This document shows positions 9,253 to 22,165 of a stretch of 64,000 bases of DNA, in pieces (within the stretch, counting starts at the first letter, position 1; every line of letters starts with the position of its first letter). Source of the stretch: Pseudomonas putida (lineage in GTDB: Bacteria; Pseudomonadota; Gammaproteobacteria; Pseudomonadales; Pseudomonadaceae); assembly GCF_003228315.1 (NCBI RefSeq), contig NZ_CP029693.1, positions 2,860,001-2,924,000 of the forward strand, in the 5' to 3' direction. Under the pieces are notes generated by a model, which made no database searches, had not been told where the DNA came from, and saw only the letters and a list, made by a program, of their open reading frames with translations. A program made the position numbers and the translations under genes.

Positions 9253-9354
9253 CTGTAGGAGCGAGCCTGCTCGCGATGGTCGTCAACGATGACGCGGGCA
9301 ATCTGATACCCCGCGGCGGTCTTGCGACCATCGCGAGCAGGCTCGCTCCTACAG
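9253..9354. repeat. REP inverted pair
   Basis: Two REP copies facing each other: TGTAGGAGCGAGCCTGCTCG at one end and its inverse at the other, about 55 nt of spacer between. Located between ribH and astE, whose 3' ends converge. Confidence 0.9.
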
Positions 9355-9369
9355 AGTACGGCGGTGTTT

Positions 9370-10380
9370 TCAGGCCAGGTTTTCGTCGCTGGTCGGAACG
9401 ACCAGGATGCCGGCCCGCAGACCATTCTTCACCTTGGGGTTCGGGAAGATGATCCGGGCGCCCTCCTCCTCGATGATCCAGCGGGTGTTGGCGATGTCTT
9501 CCGCCAGCAGATAACCCACGTCCAGCTGCGAAAAATTCTCGATATCCGCCGGCAGGTTCAGGCGGAAGCTGTCGCTGTGCTTGATGATTTCCCGCGCCAC
9601 GCTGAACAGCTGCAAACCGTCCAGTGCCGCCTCGGTCAAGTCCGGCTCGGTGCCTTCGATGATCTGCTTCAGGCGGTTTTCCAGCAGCGAGACGTTAACC
9701 CCGTCGTTCTGCCCGAATGGCCGCGCCTTGCCCAATTCAAGGGTGAAGGACTCGGCACCCAGCTTGTCGTAGGTATAAGAGCTGAACACGATGGACGGCT
9801 TGTTCTGCAGCAGCACCGCCTCCATGCCGGCGGCGCGCAGGCGAGCCAGCTCCTGGCGTGAATGCTGGCGCCCCTCCTTCCACGGGTATAAGGCGAACTG
9901 CTCGATTTTCGAACCACGAATCGCCGTGTGCAGGTCGTAGTGCAGGCGCTGGCGATCCGGCAGGCTGAAGAAACTGGCGGCCAGGCGCTCCAGCTCGCAG
10001 GCGCGCAGGGCTTCATTGCCGCTGCTTTGTTCATGACGGCCGTTGAACAGCCGATTGACGTCCTGCTCGACGAAACGCTCGCCGCGACGAATGGCGTCGG
10101 GGTTGCCGAACAGGAACAGAATGCGTGCACGCGGCTTGAGATCGCCGCGAGCGATGTCATGCAGCAGCCGGTCGAGCAGTTCGATCGGTGCTGTTTCGTT
10201 GCCGTGGATCCCTGCCGACAGCAGCAGGTCCAGGCCATTGTCACGGGCTTCGGGTGGCCGCACTTCCAGCGCACCCTCGCTCAACCAGCGCATGCGCACG
10301 CCTTCGACAGTCAGTTGAGTCTTCTCCGCCGGTTCGCGGCCGGCGAGGGTCAGTTCAAGCAGTTTGCCGAGGGCGAGCAT
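9370..10380 (-). CDS. astE: Succinylglutamate desuccinylase (AruE/AstE)
   Basis: 336-residue zinc hydrolase of the last AST pathway step, N-succinylglutamate to glutamate plus succinate. The zinc motif [15 protein letters not shown] (His and Glu ligands, about residues 55-62) and the downstream [12 protein letters not shown] histidine are intact; it belongs to the M14-related AspA/AstE family. Start supported by AAGGA nine bases upstream. It is the terminal gene of the aru operon, 12 nt after the small His-rich protein gene. Length is typical. Confidence 0.95.
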   Translation of the reverse strand: MLALGKLLELTLAGREPAEKTQLTVEGVRMRWLSEGALEVRPPEARDNGLDLLLSAGIHGNETAPIELLDRLLHDIARGDLKPRARILFLFGNPDAIRRGERFVEQDVNRLFNGRHEQSSGNEALRACELERLAASFFSLPDRQRLHYDLHTAIRGSKIEQFALYPWKEGRQHSRQELARLRAAGMEAVLLQNKPSIVFSSYTYDKLGAESFTLELGKARPFGQNDGVNVSLLENRLKQIIEGTEPDLTEAALDGLQLFSVAREIIKHSDSFRLNLPADIENFSQLDVGYLLAEDIANTRWIIEEEGARIIFPNPKVKNGLRAGILVVPTSDENLA

Positions 10381-10392
10381 AGAGCGGTTTCC

Positions 10393-10683
10393 TTAGTGGT
10401 CGTGATTGCAATCCGGGCCGTGAACGTGACCGTCATCGCCGCCGATGTCAGCCGGTTCCATCTCCAGTTGCAGACTTACCAGATTAGTCGCCAATGGGCG
10501 CAACAGCAGGTTGGCGTATTCTTCGTCGTCTTCTTCGACGTCCACGCCGATCAGCAGCTGGCCGCGGCCGTCCTGCTGGATCCACAGCTCTTTGCCTTGC
10601 CACATGACCGCGACGCGGGTGCAGGACGTTTCCAGTTGCGTGCCGTCGGTGTCTTCAAGGATCAGCTGCAGTTTGTCGCTCAT
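10393..10683 (-). CDS. Small acidic protein with His/Cys-rich tail, in the aru operon
   Basis: 96-residue protein, rich in Asp/Glu (VDVEEDDEEYANL), with a metal-binding-like C-terminus HVHGPDCNHDH. I know equivalents at this position between astB and astE in other Pseudomonas genomes, where a 'topoisomerase II' label appears; nothing in the sequence supports a topoisomerase. Its position, 12 nt before astE and after astB, suggests a role connected to the zinc hydrolase AstE, for example metal supply, but that is speculation. No signal peptide. Confidence 0.8.
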   Translation of the reverse strand: MSDKLQLILEDTDGTQLETSCTRVAVMWQGKELWIQQDGRGQLLIGVDVEEDDEEYANLLLRPLATNLVSLQLEMEPADIGGDDGHVHGPDCNHDH

Positions 10684-10711
10684 GTCATTACGCTCTCATT
10701 GGAGATGAAGC

Positions 10712-10739
10712 GGCGCGCCCCCGGGCCCGAGGGCGCGCC
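10712..10739 (-). other. GC-rich intra-operon hairpin between astB and the small acidic gene
   Basis: Perfect 9-bp stem GGCGCGCCC/GGGCGCGCC with a ten-base loop and no U tract. It begins 5 nt after the astB stop codon. More consistent with an mRNA-stabilising or partial-pause element than with a full terminator. Confidence 0.6.
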
Positions 10740-10744
10740 GTCGA

Positions 10745-12091
10745 TCAATTGATCTGGAATGGATAAACCGCGCCCAGTTTAAGGATTTGCGTCAGTTCAT
10801 CCAGTGCCGTCCGGCACTCAAGCAGCAATTGCGGGTCCGCCAGATCGTTTTCGGTCATGCGGTCGCGGTAGTGCTTGTTGACCCATTCGGTCAAAGTGCC
10901 ATACAGCGGCGCCGTCATGATAACGCCTGGGTTGACCGCCGCCAGTTCGGTTTCATTGAGTGCCACGCGCAACCGCAGGCAAGCCGGGCCACCGCCGTTC
11001 TGCATGCTTTGCTTGAGATCGAACACCTTCACTTCACGAATCAGGCCGCCGGAGCTGGTCAGGCCCTGCAGGTATTGCCACACACGCTCGTTGCCACGGC
11101 ACTCTTCCGGCACGATCAACAGCATGCTGCCGTCAGGACGCGACAACAGTTGGCTGTTGAACAGGTACGAGCGAACTGCATCTTCAACGCTGACCGCCGA
11201 GCGTGGTACGCACACCGACTGGAATTTCCCGCCGACCTTGGCCAGTTTGCTCGAAAGCTCAGCCAGCATCTTGTCGGTCTCGAGGAACGCATCCTCGTGA
11301 TAGAACAGCACTTCGCCATTACCCACGGCGATCACGTCGTTGTGGAACACGCCCTGATCGATCACCGACGGGTTCTGCTGAGCGTAGACCACGCCGTCAT
11401 CCTTCAAACCGTGCAGACGGGCAACCGCCTGGGACGCTTCGAGGGTCTGGCGCGCCGGGTACTTCTGCGGCGCCGGGTAACGGGTGTCGAAGGCACTGCG
11501 ACCGAACACGAAGAACTCGACGCCCGCTTCGCCGTACTCACGGCAGAAACGCGTGTGGTTGGCCGCGCCTTCGTCACCGAACTGCGCCACGGCCGGCAAG
11601 GCGGCGTGATGCGCAAAGTGCTTCTGGTCGGCAAACATCGCGCCCAGCACGCGGCTGGTGGTCGGGTGCTCGATGCTGCGGTGGTATTTGCAGTTGAGGT
11701 TGGCGGCGGTGAAATGCACGCGGCCGTCCGCGGTGTCGGCGCTCGGGCTGACGGTGGCGGCGTTGGCCACCCACATGCTCGACGCCGAGCAGCTGGCGAC
11801 CAGCAGCGGCATCGCGTCTTTCGCGGCGCGCTCGATCACTTGCGCGTCAGTGCCGCTGAAGCCCAGGCGACGCAGCGCGGCCACGTCCGGGCGTTCCTGC
11901 GGGGCCAGCACGCCTTGCTGAAAGCCCATGTCCATCAGCGCTTTCATTTTCGCCAGGCCCTGCAGCGCCGCTTCCTTGGGGTTCGACGCCTGCTGGCTGT
12001 TGCTCTGGGACGCGACGTTGCCGTAGGACAAACCGCCGTAGTTATGGGTCGGCCCCACTAGACCGTCGAAATTGACTTCATAGGATTTCAT
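10745..12091 (-). CDS. astB: N-succinylarginine dihydrolase (AruB/AstB)
   Basis: 448-residue enzyme hydrolysing N2-succinylarginine to N2-succinylornithine, CO2 and 2 NH3. N-terminus [20 protein letters not shown] is characteristic. Active-site regions of the amidinotransferase-like fold are present: the His in [12 protein letters not shown] and the nucleophilic Cys in [17 protein letters not shown] lies about nine bases before the ATG. It is the second AST step, between astD upstream and the small acidic gene and astE downstream, with a REP pair in the gap to astD. Confidence 0.96.
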   Translation of the reverse strand: MKSYEVNFDGLVGPTHNYGGLSYGNVASQSNSQQASNPKEAALQGLAKMKALMDMGFQQGVLAPQERPDVAALRRLGFSGTDAQVIERAAKDAMPLLVASCSASSMWVANAATVSPSADTADGRVHFTAANLNCKYHRSIEHPTTSRVLGAMFADQKHFAHHAALPAVAQFGDEGAANHTRFCREYGEAGVEFFVFGRSAFDTRYPAPQKYPARQTLEASQAVARLHGLKDDGVVYAQQNPSVIDQGVFHNDVIAVGNGEVLFYHEDAFLETDKMLAELSSKLAKVGGKFQSVCVPRSAVSVEDAVRSYLFNSQLLSRPDGSMLLIVPEECRGNERVWQYLQGLTSSGGLIREVKVFDLKQSMQNGGGPACLRLRVALNETELAAVNPGVIMTAPLYGTLTEWVNKHYRDRMTENDLADPQLLLECRTALDELTQILKLGAVYPFQIN

Positions 12092-12160
12092 CAGCGAGGC
12101 TCCACGAGAATCTGTTTGTTATAGGCTTCAGGTAACAATTCAGTAAGACCGCGTCGCGGC

Positions 12161-12227
12161 CATCGCGGGCAAGCCTTGCTCCTACAAGGATTGCGCAAAC
12201 CTGTGGGAGCAAGGCTTGCCCGCGATT
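12161..12227. repeat. REP pair, GCAAGGCTTGC subtype
   Basis: Closely spaced inverted REP copies with core GGGCAAGCCTTGCTCC and its inverse GGAGCAAGGCTTGCCCGCGA. Both arms share the alternative stem sequence. Lies between astD and astB inside the operon. Confidence 0.88.
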
Positions 12228-12232
12228 GGGCG

Positions 12233-14724
<2,492 letters not shown>

Positions 14725-14797
14725 GCTATCTCCTCAAACGGGCCGCCAACGCCACCCGCGAAACTTCGCTGCTTTGCAGAATGCTTTCAGACCGGCC

Positions 14798-15817
14798 TTA
14801 AACTGCCACCAGGCGCACGCTGGCACCTTCACCAACGCCCAGGGCTTCGGCGGCTTCCAGATCCAGGGTCACGGGTTTGCCCGGCGCGTAATCGAGTTCG
14901 AGCAACACGGCGCGGTAATCCTGCAACTGGGCATTGGCCACCAGGTATTGACGACCGACACCCTTGGCCGGCTCGCCGATCTTCACCGGCACCACGCGGC
15001 TCTGGGCGATCGAACGGATCCCCGATACGCGAGCGTGCAGGGTCGGGCCGCCGTCGAAAATGTCGATGTAGTGATCGGTCTCGAAGCCTTCGCGCATCAG
15101 GATGTCGAAGGTGATCTGCGCCCGTGGGTGCACCTGGCCCATGGCTTCCTGAGCGGAGTCCGGCAGCAGTGGCACGTAGATCGGGTAGTGCGGCATCAGC
15201 TCGGCCAGGAACGTACGGCTCTTCAGGCCGCACAAACGCTCGGCTTCAGCGTAGTTGAGGTCGAAGAAGTTGCGGCCAATGGCATCCCAGAACGGCGAGT
15301 CGCCGTTTTCATCGCTGTAACCGACGATCTCGGTGACCACGGCATCGGCAAAGCGCTCCGGATGGCTGGCCACGAACAGCAGGCGACCACGGGAATTGAG
15401 CTCGGCCCAGGGCGAACCCACCAGCTCGCGCTGCACGTAGAAGCTGGTCAGCAAGCTGTTGCCGGTCAGGTCATGGCACTGGGAGAGCACGTGAATCTTG
15501 TTGTGAATCTTCAGCTCGCGGGAGGCGTGCACGAAGGTTTCGTTACGGAAGCTGTAGAACGGCTCGGAATAACCGGCTGACGCCACGATGGCCGAGCAAC
15601 CGACGAGCTTGCCGGTGGTCGTGTCTTCGAGGACGAAGAAGTAGCTTTCTTCACCGTTGAAACTGACTTCGGCGGCGAACGAGGCTTCGCTCGCGGCGAT
15701 CTTGTCGCTCAGGCGTTCAACGTCATCCGGCAAGGAAGTGACACCAATCGGGCTGTCCGCAGCCAGACGCTGTACCTCGCCCAGATCAGCCATTTGCGCG
15801 GGGCGCATCACCAGCAT
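14798..15817 (-). CDS. aruF: Arginine N-succinyltransferase, alpha subunit (AruF)
   Basis: 339-residue paralogue of aruG and partner in the heteromeric arginine/ornithine succinyltransferase. N-terminus MLVMRPAQMADLGEVQRLA, with YFFVLEDTTTGKLVGCSAI and EPFYSFRNE. The start at 15817 has AAGGAGT eight bases upstream. An apparently open frame continues 50 codons upstream, but that stretch is translated REP sequence and is not coding. Confidence 0.95.
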   Translation of the reverse strand: MLVMRPAQMADLGEVQRLAADSPIGVTSLPDDVERLSDKIAASEASFAAEVSFNGEESYFFVLEDTTTGKLVGCSAIVASAGYSEPFYSFRNETFVHASRELKIHNKIHVLSQCHDLTGNSLLTSFYVQRELVGSPWAELNSRGRLLFVASHPERFADAVVTEIVGYSDENGDSPFWDAIGRNFFDLNYAEAERLCGLKSRTFLAELMPHYPIYVPLLPDSAQEAMGQVHPRAQITFDILMREGFETDHYIDIFDGGPTLHARVSGIRSIAQSRVVPVKIGEPAKGVGRQYLVANAQLQDYRAVLLELDYAPGKPVTLDLEAAEALGVGEGASVRLVAV

Positions 15818-15863
15818 GGTGTCACTCCTTTTTTCAACTCTTGAGGGAAATAAGCCGGCCCCT

Positions 15864-15947
15864 TGTAGGAGCGAGCCTGCTCGCGATGGTGGATCAGCAA
15901 CAATGATGTCGACTGACACACCATCGCGAGCAGGCTCGCTCCTACAG
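15864..15947. repeat. REP inverted pair
   Basis: Inverted REP copies (GAGCCTGCTC subtype) between aruC and aruF, inside the operon. It creates a spurious upstream extension of the aruF frame. Confidence 0.9.
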
Positions 15948-16009
15948 AAAAGCGGGACCGGTATCAAAATTTGGATCGACGCCCGAATTCTCAGGCGCCG
16001 AAGGGTCTA

Positions 16010-17398
<1,389 letters not shown>

Positions 17399-17515
17399 TT
17401 AACTGTACGAGGCAGTTAACGGCAGGCTTGGAGGGATTTGATTTACCGCAGGTGCGCAAGATGCCGCCGATTGCCGGACATCTATAAGGAGGGATTAACG
17501 AAGTGTTTACAGATC

Positions 17516-17539
17516 GGCCATGGCGACACCGCCATGGCC
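17516..17539 (-). terminator. Hairpin after argR
   Basis: Perfect 10-bp stem GGCCATGGCG/CGCCATGGCC with a 4-nt loop, 14 nt after the argR stop. No U tract follows, so it may protect the 3' end rather than terminate fully. Confidence 0.55.
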
Positions 17540-17553
17540 TGGTCAGGCAGGAA

Positions 17554-18534
17554 TCAACCGCGCTCGGAAGGCACGGAGGACAATTCGAAAGGACTGCTGC
17601 TACGCCGCTGGTTGCGATCTTCCCGCGGCGTGGCGCCGAAGAAGTTGCGGTAGGCGCTGGAGAAATGCGGCCCCGAAGAGAAGCCACAGGACAAACCGAT
17701 CTGGATGATCGACTTGCTGGTCTGCATCAACATCTGCCGGGCCTTGTTCAGGCGCAGTTCCAGGTAGTACTGGCTCGGCACTCGATTGAGGTATTGCTTG
17801 AAGATCCGCTCCAGCTGACGACGGGACACGCAAACGTGCTGGGCGATTTCGTCGGTGGTCAGCGGCTCCTCGATGTTGGCCTCCATCAACAGCACCGCCT
17901 GGGTGAGCTTCGGATGACTGGAGCCGAGGCGATTCTGCAACGGGATACGCTGACGCTCCCCGCCTTCACGAATGCGCTCGACCACCAGCTCCTCCGACAC
18001 TGCACCGGCCAGTTCCGCACCGTGATCCCGAGCTAGCACCGCCAGCAGCAAATCGAGTACCGACATGCCACCGCACGCGGTCAAGCGATCACGATCCCAA
18101 TCGAACAGATGACTGGTGGCGATAACCTTCGGGAAACGCTCGGCAAAATCATCCTGCCAGCGCCAGTGCACGGCGGCGCGATAACCGTCGAGCAACCCCA
18201 GCTGCGCCAACGGATAGACACCGGCAGACAGGCCACCGATCACGCAACCGGCACGCACCAGTTGCTTGAGGGCCGTGCTGAGCGCGGGCGCCAGGGCGGT
18301 CGGCGGCTCGTCGGCGAGCAGGAACAGCTTCTGGAAATTCTCGAGCTTGCCGCTCCAGGCCTCGCCCGGCAATTGCCAGGCGCCATCTACCGGCGCCTCG
18401 GCCTGCAGGAAGGACAGCTCGTAGACCACTTCCGGATGCACACGCTGGGCAACACGCAAGGCCTCCTCAGCCAGCGCCAGCGTCAGTGCTTTAGTGCTGG
18501 GCCAAATCAGGAAACCAATTCGATGGGCAGTCAT
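17554..18534 (-). CDS. argR: Arginine-responsive transcriptional regulator ArgR (AraC/XylS type)
   Basis: 326-residue regulator. The N-terminal domain (about 1-190) has the DJ-1/PfpI-like amidotransferase fold seen in GATase1-AraC proteins (MTAHRIGFLIWPSTKALTLA; GCVIGGLSAGVYPLAQLGLL). The C-terminal AraC domain (about 210-315) has two HTH motifs (TTDEIAQHVCVSRRQLERIF; IIQIGLSCGFSSGPHFSSAY). In P. aeruginosa it activates the aot and aru operons and represses arginine synthesis in response to arginine. Start at MTAHRIGF; the frame extends 13 codons upstream without support. Last gene of the aot block, 248 nt after aotP. Confidence 0.93.
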   Translation of the reverse strand: MTAHRIGFLIWPSTKALTLALAEEALRVAQRVHPEVVYELSFLQAEAPVDGAWQLPGEAWSGKLENFQKLFLLADEPPTALAPALSTALKQLVRAGCVIGGLSAGVYPLAQLGLLDGYRAAVHWRWQDDFAERFPKVIATSHLFDWDRDRLTACGGMSVLDLLLAVLARDHGAELAGAVSEELVVERIREGGERQRIPLQNRLGSSHPKLTQAVLLMEANIEEPLTTDEIAQHVCVSRRQLERIFKQYLNRVPSQYYLELRLNKARQMLMQTSKSIIQIGLSCGFSSGPHFSSAYRNFFGATPREDRNQRRSSSPFELSSVPSERG

Positions 18535-18627
18535 GGGCGGGCGATCCGAAACGAAGAACAGTGATGAAAGCATGGGCCAATGCTAGCCCGTAAATGAACG
18601 CAAATCGCAAACCGGCAAAGATCTAAT

Positions 18628-18718
18628 TGTAGGAGCGAGCCTGCTCGCGAAAGCGGTGGATCAGTCGACATCCGAGTTGGATGTCACACCGCAATCGCGA
18701 GCAAGCCCGCTCCCACAG
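18628..18718. repeat. REP pair with unequal arms
   Basis: Left copy GGAGCGAGCCTGCTCGCGA; right copy TCGCGAGCAAGCCCGCTCCC, a hybrid of the two local stem types. Lies between aotP and argR. Confidence 0.85.
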
Positions 18719-18782
18719 GGGATCGGGGCCAGCCTTTAGACTGCGAAGCATGCACCATCCAGGTGCACAACGGCAGCCCTGA

Positions 18783-19547
18783 TTACTTGAGGCTACCCGA
18801 CAGGAATTGCTGCAAGCGCTCGGACTGCGGGTTCACCAGCACTTCACGCGGGTTGCCGCTCTCCTCGACCACACCTTTATGCAGGAACACCAACTGATTC
18901 GACACTTCACGGGCGAAGCCCATTTCGTGGGTCACCACCACCATGGTCCGGCCTTCCTGGGCCAGGGCCTGCATCACCTTCAACACGTCACCCACCAGCT
19001 CCGGGTCCAGTGCCGACGTCGGTTCGTCGAACAGCATGACTTCCGGCTCCATCGCCAGCGCACGGGCAATCGCCACACGCTGCTGCTCGCCGCCGGACAT
19101 ATGCCCAGGGTAAGCGTCCTTGCGGTGCGCCACGCCCACCTTGTTCAGGTACAGCTCAGCCTTTTCGCGGGCTTCAGCCTTGGACACGCCCAGCACATGG
19201 ACCGGCGCTTCCATGATGTTTTCCAGCGCGGTCATGTGCGACCACAGGTTGAAGTGCTGGAACACCATCGACAGGCGCGAACGCATGCGTTGCAGCTGTT
19301 TCGGATCGGCAGCCTTGAGCCCGCCGTCCTTGTTCGCCACCAGCTTCAACTCTTCGTTGTTGAGCAGGATCTTGCCCGCGTGCGGCTGCTCCAGCAGGTT
19401 GATGCAGCGCAGGAAGGTACTTTTGCCGGAGCCACTGGAGCCGATGATGCTGATCACATCGCCAGCCGCCGCTTTCAGGGACACGCCCTTGAGCACTTCG
19501 TGACTGCCATAGCGTTTATGCAGGTCTTGGACTTCAAGTTTGTACAT
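18783..19547 (-). CDS. aotP: Arginine/ornithine ABC transporter ATPase (AotP)
   Basis: 254-residue polar-amino-acid ABC ATPase (HisP type). Walker A GSSGSGKST, Q-loop VFQHFNLW, signature MSGGEQQRVAIARAL, Walker B VMLFDEPTSALD and the switch His in VVTHEMG are all present. Start at MYKLEVQDLHKRYG, five codons inside a longer frame, by family convention; the Shine-Dalgarno is weak. Follows aotO by 28 nt. Energises arginine/ornithine import with AotJ, AotQ and AotM. Confidence 0.95.
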   Translation of the reverse strand: MYKLEVQDLHKRYGSHEVLKGVSLKAAAGDVISIIGSSGSGKSTFLRCINLLEQPHAGKILLNNEELKLVANKDGGLKAADPKQLQRMRSRLSMVFQHFNLWSHMTALENIMEAPVHVLGVSKAEAREKAELYLNKVGVAHRKDAYPGHMSGGEQQRVAIARALAMEPEVMLFDEPTSALDPELVGDVLKVMQALAQEGRTMVVVTHEMGFAREVSNQLVFLHKGVVEESGNPREVLVNPQSERLQQFLSGSLK

Positions 19548-19575
19548 GCGGTCGGTTCTCACAAAAAGCAGTCAG

Positions 19576-20688
19576 TCAGTCGTTGAGCAAGCGCCCGTGA
19601 CGCAGCGCTTCGCGCCCCGCCACCTTGGCCAGCCAGAAACCGGGTTGGGCGTATCGCAGCCGTTCAATGGCAAACAGCACCCCGGACGTACCAGCACACA
19701 CCGTGCTGACCCGATCCGCCAGCGGATCGATCACTTCGAAAATTTCGTCGCCGGCTTCGATCCACTCGCCGGGTTTGCGCAAGTAACTGATCACGCCAGG
19801 GTGCGGCGCGAACAGCAATTCGGTGCCTTCGAACGGCATACCTTCGCAAGGTTCATGCGCAGGCTTAGGCCATTCGCCACTGATCAGCCCTTGCTCGGCA
19901 AGGAACGCCAGAATGCCCTCGGCCCAGGCTTCGGTGGCCTCGCGACCGGTGTCGGCCTGACCGCCCAATTCGAGGGTGGTCGCCAGGCACGCCAGCGGAA
20001 TCTGTGCATCCGGGAACAAGCGCGACAAACGCAGCCACGGCAACGAACAGGCTTCATCAAAGGAGCTGCCGCCGGAATCCTCCGCCAGCAAGCCGACCCG
20101 CACATTCAAATGCGCGGCCAGCGAACGCCACTGCGGCCAGTGCTGCGGCAAGGCATACATGTGCAGCGCCGCTTCGGCATCGCAATGCAGATCCAGCACC
20201 ACATCGGCGGTGCAAGCGTGGCTGAGCAGGATGCGTTGCATGCCCTGCAACTGGCTGCTTGCCTCGGGCAAGGCAGCCAGATGATCGCTCATGGCCTGGC
20301 GGATCAAACGAATGTTGGCGTGCGGGTCATCGCCCAGATGCCCGTCGAGCTGAGCCGCAACCGGCGCGCTGAGTTCGACGAAATCGCGGTTGAAGTTCTT
20401 GCCGCTGCCCGCCTCGAAACGCCCTTGGTGATTGCCTTGCAGTAGTTGCCCCAGCCCCAGTGGATTGGCCACCGGCACCAGTTCAATCACGCCGTTGAGC
20501 GCGCCTTGAGCTTCGAGTTCGGCCAGGCGTTTTTTCAACGCCCAGGCGGTGCGCATACCCGGCAATTCATCGGCGTGCAGGCTGGCCTGGATGTAGGCCT
20601 TGCGCTCGCCACTGCCGTAGCGAAACACCGAAATATGGCGCTCGCTGCCCAGATGACTCCACGGCAATGCGTGATCGATGCGTTCCAT
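19576..20688 (-). CDS. aotO: AotO: succinylglutamate desuccinylase/aspartoacylase-family protein
   Basis: 370-residue protein of the AstE/AspA zinc hydrolase family. Zinc-site motif IQASLHADELPGMRTAWAL (His and Glu) and DLHCDAEAALHMY are visible; the C-terminal part (about 280-350) has a barrel-sandwich-like segment (GVISYLRKPGEWIEAGDEIFEVIDPL). It sits inside the aot transporter operon with one base between it and aotM. In P. aeruginosa this position is aotO, reported as dispensable for uptake. A role in deacylating imported derivatives is only inference. Confidence 0.85.
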   Translation of the reverse strand: MERIDHALPWSHLGSERHISVFRYGSGERKAYIQASLHADELPGMRTAWALKKRLAELEAQGALNGVIELVPVANPLGLGQLLQGNHQGRFEAGSGKNFNRDFVELSAPVAAQLDGHLGDDPHANIRLIRQAMSDHLAALPEASSQLQGMQRILLSHACTADVVLDLHCDAEAALHMYALPQHWPQWRSLAAHLNVRVGLLAEDSGGSSFDEACSLPWLRLSRLFPDAQIPLACLATTLELGGQADTGREATEAWAEGILAFLAEQGLISGEWPKPAHEPCEGMPFEGTELLFAPHPGVISYLRKPGEWIEAGDEIFEVIDPLADRVSTVCAGTSGVLFAIERLRYAQPGFWLAKVAGREALRHGRLLND

Positions 20689-20689
20689 A

Positions 20690-21388
20690 TCAGTGCTTCC
20701 GCGGGGCCAGGTAGCCCAGCCAGCGGCGCTCGGCCAGCTTGAACAGTTTCACCAGAATGAAGGTCAGGCACAGGTAGAACACGCCGGCGGTGATGTACGC
20801 CTCGAACGGCAGGTAGAACTGGGCGTTGACCGTGCGCGCGGCACCGGTGATGTCGATCAGGGTCACGATGGACGCCAGACTGGTGGTCTGCAGCATCATG
20901 ATCACTTCGTTGCTGTACTGCGGCAGCGCCCGGCGCAGGGCCGACGGCAGCAGGATGCGCTTGTACATCTTGAAGCGCGACATGCCCATGGCCTTGGCCG
21001 CTTCGATCTCGCCGTTCGGCGTCGCGCGCAGGCTGCCAGCGATGATTTCGGCGGTGTAGGCGCTGGTGTTGATCGCGAAGGCCAGGCAGGCGCAGAACGT
21101 CGCGCTGGACAGCCATGGCCACATGAAGCTTTCGCGCACCGCCTGGAATTGCGCCAGGCCGTAGTAGATCAAGAACAGCTGCACCAGCATCGGCGTGCCG
21201 CGGATCACGTAGGTGTAGAGCCACGCCGTCATGTTGACCACGGCGTTTTTCGACACACGCATCAGCCCCAGCGGCAATGCACACAGCAAGCCGAAGAACA
21301 GCGACAGCGCGAGCAGTTTGAGGGTGGTGACCAGGCCGCCGAGGTACAGCGGCAGGGCCTCCCAGATGACGTTGTAGTCGAAGATCAT
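20690..21388 (-). CDS. aotM: Arginine/ornithine ABC transporter permease (AotM)
   Basis: 232-residue HisM-type inner-membrane permease with about five transmembrane segments. The EAA loop is present (ATPNGEIEAAKAMGMSRFKMYKRILLP). It overlaps aotQ by four bases (ATGA) and abuts aotO, so the three are translationally coupled. It forms the translocation pore with AotQ. Confidence 0.93.
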   Translation of the reverse strand: MIFDYNVIWEALPLYLGGLVTTLKLLALSLFFGLLCALPLGLMRVSKNAVVNMTAWLYTYVIRGTPMLVQLFLIYYGLAQFQAVRESFMWPWLSSATFCACLAFAINTSAYTAEIIAGSLRATPNGEIEAAKAMGMSRFKMYKRILLPSALRRALPQYSNEVIMMLQTTSLASIVTLIDITGAARTVNAQFYLPFEAYITAGVFYLCLTFILVKLFKLAERRWLGYLAPRKH

Positions 21389-22074
21389 AGCTCAGCCGCC
21401 CTTACGCCTACCGAGTAGCGCTTCTCGAGGTGACGCAATGCCAGCAACGAAACACTGGTGATCACCAGGTACAAGGCAGCCACTGCGAGGAAGAAGGTGA
21501 AAGGCTCGCGGGTGGCGTCGGCCGCCTGCTTGGCCTTGAACATCATGTCTTGCAGACCCACCACCGAAATCAGCGCGGTGGCCTTGGTCAGTACCAGCCA
21601 GTTGTTGGTGAAGCCCGGAATCGCCAGGCGAATCATCTGCGGCACCATCACCCGGAAGAACACCTGGAACCGGCTCATGCCGTAGGCCATGCCCGCTTCG
21701 GCCTGCCCCTTGGGGATCGCCATGAACGCACCCCGGAAGGTCTCCGACAGGTACGCACCGAAGATGAAGCCCAGGGTGCCGATACCGGCAGCCAATGGGT
21801 TCAGGTCGATGTATTCGTCATAGCCGAGCATCGGTGCCACGCGGTTGAGCATGTCCTGACCGCCGTAGAAGATCAGCAGGATCAGCACCAGGTCGGGAAT
21901 CCCGCGGATCACCGTGGCATACAGGTCGCCCAGCCAGGCCAGCCAGCGCACCGGAGACAGACGCAGTGCCACGCCGATCAGGCCCAGCACGATGGCCAGG
22001 GCCATGGACGACAAGGCGAGCTGAAGCGTCAGCCAAACGCCATCGAGGATGACAGCCCCGTAGCCTTTCAACAT
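21385..22074 (-). CDS. aotQ: Arginine/ornithine ABC transporter permease (AotQ)
   Basis: 229-residue HisQ-type permease: N-terminus MLKGYGAVILDGVWLTLQLA, hydrophobic segments throughout, and EAA loop AIPKGQAEAGMAYGMSRFQV. First of the coupled permease genes; it is separated from aotJ by a 91-nt gap containing a terminator-like hairpin. Overlaps aotM by ATGA. Confidence 0.93.
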   Translation of the reverse strand: MLKGYGAVILDGVWLTLQLALSSMALAIVLGLIGVALRLSPVRWLAWLGDLYATVIRGIPDLVLILLIFYGGQDMLNRVAPMLGYDEYIDLNPLAAGIGTLGFIFGAYLSETFRGAFMAIPKGQAEAGMAYGMSRFQVFFRVMVPQMIRLAIPGFTNNWLVLTKATALISVVGLQDMMFKAKQAADATREPFTFFLAVAALYLVITSVSLLALRHLEKRYSVGVRAAEL

Positions 22075-22100
22075 GATTCAGGTCCTCGAAAGTTGGGATG

Positions 22101-22142
22101 AAAAAATGGCGCAAACCTCAGTGATCCTGCTGCTTGCGCCAT
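22101..22142 (-). terminator. Terminator-like attenuator between aotJ and aotQ
   Basis: On the minus strand ATGGCGCAA...TTGCGCCAT forms a perfect 9-bp stem with a 19-nt loop, followed by TTTTTT. It lies between the aotJ stop and the aotQ start within one operon, so partial termination would favour the binding protein over the membrane components. Confidence 0.7.
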
Positions 22143-22165
22143 TTCGGACTTGTCGCTTGGGCGTG

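Noticed and set aside
9237..9452. Short frames reading GASLLA, RSEPARDG and SRAGSLLQ-type peptides around repeats
   Set aside because: These peptides are translations of REP elements and recur wherever REPs occur; they are not genes and make false N-terminal extensions, for example of aruF.
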